Assembly: GCF_003628445.1 (NCBI RefSeq)
Contig: NZ_RBZO01000029.1
Span: 1-54,280 of the forward strand
DNA length: 54,280 bases
From: Oceanobacillus bengalensis
GTDB lineage: Bacteria > Bacillota > Bacilli > Bacillales > Amphibacillaceae
Reading direction: 5' to 3'
This document shows positions 50,445-54,280 of this stretch, piece by piece. Below the pieces are notes generated by a model. That model made no database searches. It had not been told where the DNA came from and saw only the letters and a program-made list of their open reading frames with translations. Each line of letters begins with the position of its first letter. Within the stretch, counting starts at the first letter, position 1. Made by a program: the position numbers and the translations under genes.

Positions 50445-51467
50445 ATGATGAAAAATAAATACGCTTTCATATTACTTTTTATTATCGTACTCGGGCTACT
50501 TGCAGGGTGTACGAGCGGGGAAGCTGATCCAGACGGAGATGGCAAGATCAAAATCATCGCAGCACATAACCAAACATCACCTGACAATCCATATCAAACG
50601 GGGATGTTGAAGTTTAAAGAGGTAGCAGAAGCAGAATCAAATGGAACGATTGAAGTGGAAGTACATGCAGGAACAATTGGTACAGAAGAATCACAGCTCG
50701 TTGAGAAGCTACAATTAGGTGCTGCAGATGTTGTACTTGTTTCACCAGGTTTTATGACACAAACAGGAATGAGAGAAGTGGATTTATTTTCTGCACCCTA
50801 TCTATTTACAAGCTATGAACACTGGTTAAAAGCAGTAGACGGAGAAGTTGGCAAGGAAATGGCAGACATCATTAATGAAAAATCCGATAACTCTTTTAAA
50901 CTATTAGGCTATTGGTCTGCTGGGGTTAGACATTATTACGGGAAAAAACCAATTGAATCAGTAGAAGATTTAGAGGGACTATCACTGCGTACGCAAACGT
51001 CTGGTGTTGTATCTGACTTCTGGCAAGCAACCGGAGCTATTCCATCAGGGATTTCTTGGGGAGAGCTTTATCAAGGACTTCAGCAAGATGTTGTTGACTC
51101 TTCCGAAAACGCTTACCCATTCTTTGTGCAACAAGCACATCACACGACACCGAACGGAAAATATATTACAGAAACAGGACATGATTATACGACTCGCTTT
51201 TTACTAATCAATGGGGAGAAGTTTGATCAGTACTCAAAAGAACATCAAGAAATTATTTTAAAAGCAGCCGAAGCATCGGTAAAAGCAGAACGTGACGCAA
51301 CCAATGCACAGGATGTTGAGTACAAAGAAAAGGCAATTGAAGAAGGTGCAATCGTAAACGAAATTGATACGCAACCTTTCATTGATATTGCAAGACCGAT
51401 TCTAGAAGACTTTGCAAAAGAGATTGAAGTAGAAGCATTGTTACAGAAGATTATCGATTTAGAATAA
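50445..51467 (+). CDS. dctP: TRAP transporter solute-binding lipoprotein, DctP type
   Basis: A 340-residue extracytoplasmic binding protein. Signal peptide with lipobox LAGC (Cys22), then a DctP fold: KIIAAHNQTSPDNPYQTGMLKFKEVAEAESNGTIEVEVHAG, LQLGAADVVLVSPGF, and GLSLRTQTSGVVSDFWQATGAIPSGISWGELYQGLQQDVVDSSEN. The conserved Arg in SLRTQTS binds the carboxylate of acidic ligands. The start is ATG at 50445 with GGAGGAGC eight bases upstream. With the two following genes it makes a Na+-driven TRAP importer; the KDPG aldolase gene points to a sugar acid. Confidence 0.92.
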   Translation: MMKNKYAFILLFIIVLGLLAGCTSGEADPDGDGKIKIIAAHNQTSPDNPYQTGMLKFKEVAEAESNGTIEVEVHAGTIGTEESQLVEKLQLGAADVVLVSPGFMTQTGMREVDLFSAPYLFTSYEHWLKAVDGEVGKEMADIINEKSDNSFKLLGYWSAGVRHYYGKKPIESVEDLEGLSLRTQTSGVVSDFWQATGAIPSGISWGELYQGLQQDVVDSSENAYPFFVQQAHHTTPNGKYITETGHDYTTRFLLINGEKFDQYSKEHQEIILKAAEASVKAERDATNAQDVEYKEKAIEEGAIVNEIDTQPFIDIARPILEDFAKEIEVEALLQKIIDLE

Positions 51468-51483
51468 CGAGGAGGGACCGAAG

Positions 51484-51969
51484 ATGAAGCGTTTTGTACA
51501 AGCACTTGAAAAACTACAGATCACGGTTGGCGTATTGTTCTTAACTGTATTCTTTGTCGTGATATTACTACAAATCATAACGAGGTATTTAGGTATTTCC
51601 GTTCTATGGACAGAAGAAGTGGCGAACTATTCATTCATATGGGCGATATTCATGGGTGCAGCTGTCATGGTGAACCGTAGAGAACATTTTAACTTTGACT
51701 TTATCATTCGAAAATTAACAGGAAAAAAGAAAGTATCCCTTAATATTTTTAATGACCTTGTGTTAATTGCATTTAACGCGTGTATTCTCGTACTCGGTAT
51801 TCAGGTGGTTCGGGAGTTCTGGAATTACACATGGGCAACGATTCCTGAGATGAAAATGGGCTATATTTGGATTGCGATTCCAATCATGGCTGGAACAATG
51901 ATTATTTATTCTGTATCACATTTAATGGATCATCTAAAGGCAAACAAAGCGAAGGAGGTAAGTGAATAA
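51484..51969 (+). CDS. dctQ: TRAP transporter small permease, DctQ type
   Basis: A 161-residue protein with four membrane helices. The motif TEEVANYSFIWAIFMGAAVMVNRREHFNFDFI (about 40-72) is the DctQ signature; WIAIPIMAGTMIIYSVSHL closes it. It stabilises the large subunit and the interaction with DctP. The stop overlaps the next start by one base. GAGGAGGG precedes the ATG. Confidence 0.92.
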   Translation: MKRFVQALEKLQITVGVLFLTVFFVVILLQIITRYLGISVLWTEEVANYSFIWAIFMGAAVMVNRREHFNFDFIIRKLTGKKKVSLNIFNDLVLIAFNACILVLGIQVVREFWNYTWATIPEMKMGYIWIAIPIMAGTMIIYSVSHLMDHLKANKAKEVSE

Positions 51970-53255
51970 TGGGATTTTTACTACTTGGATTATTCATCGT
52001 ATTAATGTTAGTTGGCGTTCCAATCGCTTTTGTAATTGGGATTGTTGCATTACTAGGTATTTTTGGAATCCCTTACACTCCTGAAGCTACCGTTCCAATG
52101 AAAATGGTAAATGGATTGGATTCATTCGTGTTGCTTGCAGTACCATTGTTTATTCTTGCAGCTAATTTAATGAACTCTGGGAAAATCTCTGAGAAACTAA
52201 TTAACCTAGCGCTAGCAATTGTAGGCCCGATTCGTGGTGGACTAGCACATGCGAACGTTCTTGTATCAATGATGTTTGCCGGTGTTTCTGGGGCAGCACA
52301 AGCAGATACAGCAGGAGTAGGGAAAATTCTTATTCCGAGTATGCTGAAGCAGGGCTATGACAAAGAAACTGCAGTAGGGGTTACTGCTGCATCATCAACC
52401 GTTGGTGTTGTTATTCCACCAAGTATTCCGATGATTATTTTCGCAGGATTAACGAATGCTTCGATTGGTGCATTATTCCTTGGCGGGATTGTACCAGGTA
52501 TCTTAATCGGGTTAGGTATGATGATTTTTATCTATATTGTCGCTGTTAAACGGAATTATCCTAGAACAGCCCGTATTGAAATGAAAAAATTTATGAAATT
52601 ACTCGTTGAAGCGATTCCTGCTTTACTGACACCGATCATTATTATTGGTGGAATCATTACAGGTTTCTTTACAGCAACAGAGGCTGCGGCGGTTGCATCC
52701 TTATACACATTAGTTGTTTGTATGTTTTATTATAAATCATTAAAGGTAAGTGATTTACCGAAAATTTTAATGGATACGCTATCACTTAGTTCCTTATCCT
52801 TATTTGCATTAGCGGCTGCAAGCGCACTCGGAGAATTAATGAGTTACTATCAATTAGGAACGCTTGCACAGGAATTCTTTACAAATAATGTTGGAGCAGA
52901 ATGGCTGTTTATTATCATTATTATTGCTTTCTTCCTATTTGTGGGAACATTTATGGATGCGATTCCAGCAATGATTTTATTTGTACCTGTTATTTTACCA
53001 ACTGCCTTACAATTCGGTATCGATCCTGTTCACTTGGGATTAATCGTTGTTATGACACTAGCAGTCGGATTGATTACACCACCATATGGTCTCTGTCTCT
53101 TACTTGCAGCAAAGATTGGAGACATGTCAATTGAAAGGTCCTTTGTGGCAGTAATACCGTATATTGCAATTGTGCTTATCGTATTATTATTTATTGCGTT
53201 CTTCCCAGATATCGCATTCTTCATACCAAAATTAATTAATCCAGGCTTGTTTTAA
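51969..53255 (+). CDS. dctM: TRAP transporter large permease, DctM type
   Basis: A 428-residue translocating subunit with 11-12 helices. Family blocks: VGVPIAFVIGIVALLGI, VLLAVPLFILAANLMNSGKISEKL, MMFAGVSGAAQADTAGVGKILIPSMLKQGYDKETAVGVTAASSTVGVVIPPSIPMIIFA, and FVGTFMDAIPAMILFVPVILPTA, then GLITPPYGLCLLLAAKI. The start overlaps the dctQ stop (TAATG), so translation is coupled. The operon continues with rpiA after 13 bp. Confidence 0.94.
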   Translation: MGFLLLGLFIVLMLVGVPIAFVIGIVALLGIFGIPYTPEATVPMKMVNGLDSFVLLAVPLFILAANLMNSGKISEKLINLALAIVGPIRGGLAHANVLVSMMFAGVSGAAQADTAGVGKILIPSMLKQGYDKETAVGVTAASSTVGVVIPPSIPMIIFAGLTNASIGALFLGGIVPGILIGLGMMIFIYIVAVKRNYPRTARIEMKKFMKLLVEAIPALLTPIIIIGGIITGFFTATEAAAVASLYTLVVCMFYYKSLKVSDLPKILMDTLSLSSLSLFALAAASALGELMSYYQLGTLAQEFFTNNVGAEWLFIIIIIAFFLFVGTFMDAIPAMILFVPVILPTALQFGIDPVHLGLIVVMTLAVGLITPPYGLCLLLAAKIGDMSIERSFVAVIPYIAIVLIVLLFIAFFPDIAFFIPKLINPGLF

Positions 53256-53268
53256 TTAGGAGTGGAAA

Positions 53269-53943
53269 ATGATGAGCGATGATAAACGATTGGCTGCACT
53301 TGAGTCAGTAAAATATATAAAAGATGGCATGATACTTGGACTTGGTTCTGGTTCAACGGTAAATTGGATGTTGCGCGCTTTAAGTGAACGTATAAAAGAA
53401 GGACTTCGTATAGAGGGGATTCCTTCATCTAAGAAAACAGAAAAACTAGCGAAGGAACTCGGTATTCCGTTAACGGATTTTTCAAAGACAACTAAGATTG
53501 ACCTTGCTATTGATGGTGCGGATGAAATCGATGGGAATTTAAATCTAATCAAGGGTGGAGGTGGCTCACTGGTAAGGGAGAAGGTTGTTGATGCATGTGC
53601 AGATGAATTAATTATTATTGCAGATTCGTCAAAAGTAGTCAAACAACTAGGGGCATTTTCCCTACCAGTCGAGGTGTTGCCTTTTGGGTTTGAAGTAACA
53701 GTAGCAAATATTGAAAAACTTGGCGGTATTCCTAAGTTACGAAGGAAAGAAAACGAAATATTTGTATCTGATAACGGCAATTACATTTTAGATTGTTCGT
53801 TTGGGACAATTGATGGTGCACAGGCATTACATGAAAAATTGATCCGTTTAGTGGGTGTAGTGGAGACTGGTATTTTTTCGGGGATGGCAGATAAAGTGAT
53901 TGTTGCACGGAATGGGGAAATTAAATTTTTGACAAGAAATTAA
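53269..53943 (+). CDS. rpiA: Ribose-5-phosphate isomerase A
   Basis: A 224-residue RpiA that interconverts ribose 5-phosphate and ribulose 5-phosphate. GLGSGSTVNWML (24-35), AIDGADEIDGNLNLIKGGGGSLVREKVVDA (with catalytic Asp, Glu and Lys) and the end of LVGVVETGIFSGMADKVIVA are present. B. subtilis has only the unrelated type B enzyme, so the A type in a Bacillaceae catabolic operon is notable. AGGAGTGG precedes ATG 53269; a second ATG is next to it. Last gene of the LacI-controlled operon. It may also serve the ribose operon at 9.7-15.5 kb. Confidence 0.93.
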   Translation: MMSDDKRLAALESVKYIKDGMILGLGSGSTVNWMLRALSERIKEGLRIEGIPSSKKTEKLAKELGIPLTDFSKTTKIDLAIDGADEIDGNLNLIKGGGGSLVREKVVDACADELIIIADSSKVVKQLGAFSLPVEVLPFGFEVTVANIEKLGGIPKLRRKENEIFVSDNGNYILDCSFGTIDGAQALHEKLIRLVGVVETGIFSGMADKVIVARNGEIKFLTRN

Positions 53944-53946
53944 TGG

Positions 53947-53980
53947 GCAGTAACCCTTGCTTCGCCTGCGAGGGTGCTGC
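53947..53980 (+). terminator. rpiA terminator
   Basis: GCAGTAACCCT (53947-53957) pairs with AGGGTGCTGC (53971-53980), with one unpaired or mismatched base, followed by TTATAAAT. Confidence 0.6.
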
Positions 53981-54075
53981 TTATAAATATTGGCAGTTTT
54001 CTAAAGGATTGTTGTTGATCTAAAGATTAAACAGTGACGTAAAATTAAAGCAACTAGGAATGTACATGATCCAAG

Positions 54076-54190
54076 CGTTCCGGCAATACACTTCGCTTTC
54101 CGTGGGCGGCTGGTGAGCCTACTCCGTGCTAACGCACTACGTAGTCTCACCTAGGCCTGTCCTCCCACAGGAGTTATCATGAACGAAACT
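54076..54190. repeat. Bacillaceae-type dispersed repeat with cruciform potential
   Basis: The stretch CGTTCCGGCAATACACTTCG ... TTTCCGTGGGCGGCTGGTGA ... CTCACCTAGGCCTGTCCTCC ... CACAGGAG is a GC-rich element I recall from many Bacillaceae intergenic regions. Nested pairs are visible: GGTGAG (54112-54117) with CTCACC (54146-54151), CTAC with GTAG inside, and GTGGG with CCCAC outside. It is unrelated to the A and B repeats. Confidence 0.7.
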
Positions 54191-54218
54191 AGCCCCTTAA
54201 TCGTAATATCGTAGATTA

Positions 54219-54256
54219 ATTTGGTAATACTGCATTACAAAACCCAAATACCAAAT
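54219..54256. promoter_or_regulatory. Possible operator of the gene beyond the right edge
   Basis: ATTTGGTA (54219-54226) and TACCAAAT (54249-54256) form an inverted repeat, with an inner GTAATACTGCATTAC (54224-54238). It lies shortly before the ribosome-binding site at the end of the window. Confidence 0.4.
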
Positions 54257-54280
54257 CAGAGCTATAATACGAAAGGAGCT

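Larger units (their letters stand above)
53944..54280. other. Intergenic end of the window
   Basis: It contains the rpiA terminator (53947-53980), a dispersed cruciform-type repeat (54076-54190) and an operator-like region (54219-54256). The last bases, AAAGGAGCT, look like the ribosome-binding site of a gene that starts beyond the window. Confidence 0.6.

Overview
The window looks like chromosomal DNA of a low-GC, spore-former-type member of the Bacillaceae, most likely Oceanobacillus or a close relative. Evidence for this: strong AGGAGG ribosome-binding sites with many GTG and TTG starts, Bacillus-type small proteins (a DUF6254 protein), a YkuI homologue, a ThiT gene behind a TPP riboswitch, and a dehydratase carrying the catalytic residues described for the Oceanobacillus iheyensis galactarate dehydratase Ob2843. 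No phage, plasmid or resistance module is visible.

Layout. 1-9.2 kb is an accessory patchwork: the end of an IS21-type element, a small Cys-rich gene, an Mrr-type restriction endonuclease, an Rpn-type nuclease, a RAYT (REP-associated tyrosine transposase) gene with its palindromes, a HAD phosphatase, small genes, a gene remnant, a TDT-like membrane protein and an AgcS amino-acid symporter. 9.4-15.5 kb holds an unassigned structured RNA and a ribose operon rbsRKDACB. 15.7-24.7 kb is a glycoside region: AraC regulator, GH4 alpha-galactosidase, an LplBCA-type ABC importer, DUF624, ThuA-like and Gfo/Idh/MocA proteins. 24.8-26.5 kb has thiT with its riboswitch and an RNase HI-like gene, separated by a GC-rich tandem array. 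26.6-45.0 kb is a large sugar-diacid catabolic island in two GntR-controlled blocks. Block 1 has hydroxyacid dehydrogenases, two Ldh2-type reductases, an HpaI-type aldolase, a DapA-type lyase, a galactarate dehydratase II and a permease. Block 2 has KdgD, a 2-oxoglutarate semialdehyde dehydrogenase, a TctBAC transporter, glucarate dehydratase and a further enolase-superfamily enzyme. 45.1-47.9 kb carries a YkuI-like degenerate EAL protein and a large lipoprotein. 48.1-53.9 kb is a LacI-controlled unit with a SIS isomerase, KDPG aldolase, a TRAP transporter and RpiA.

How it fits together. Most of the window imports and degrades carbohydrates and sugar acids (ribose, alpha-galactosides, glucarate/galactarate, a TRAP-imported sugar acid), each unit with its own local regulator and, in several cases, a visible palindromic operator. 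Glucarate and galactarate would be dehydrated by GudD and the GalrD-II homologue, then go either through KdgD and the semialdehyde dehydrogenase to 2-oxoglutarate, or through aldolase and reductases to pyruvate and C3 acids.

The most unusual layer lies between the genes. A two-part dispersed palindromic repeat (here called A and B) occurs about ten times, often as a B-A pair, sits at gene ends and promoters, supplies the ends of at least two coding sequences, and coexists with one RAYT gene that is itself bracketed by A copies. Two unrelated tandem arrays (a 20-bp and a 21-bp unit) and an unassigned terminator-ended RNA add to this. All calls come from reading the sequence; no database search was possible.
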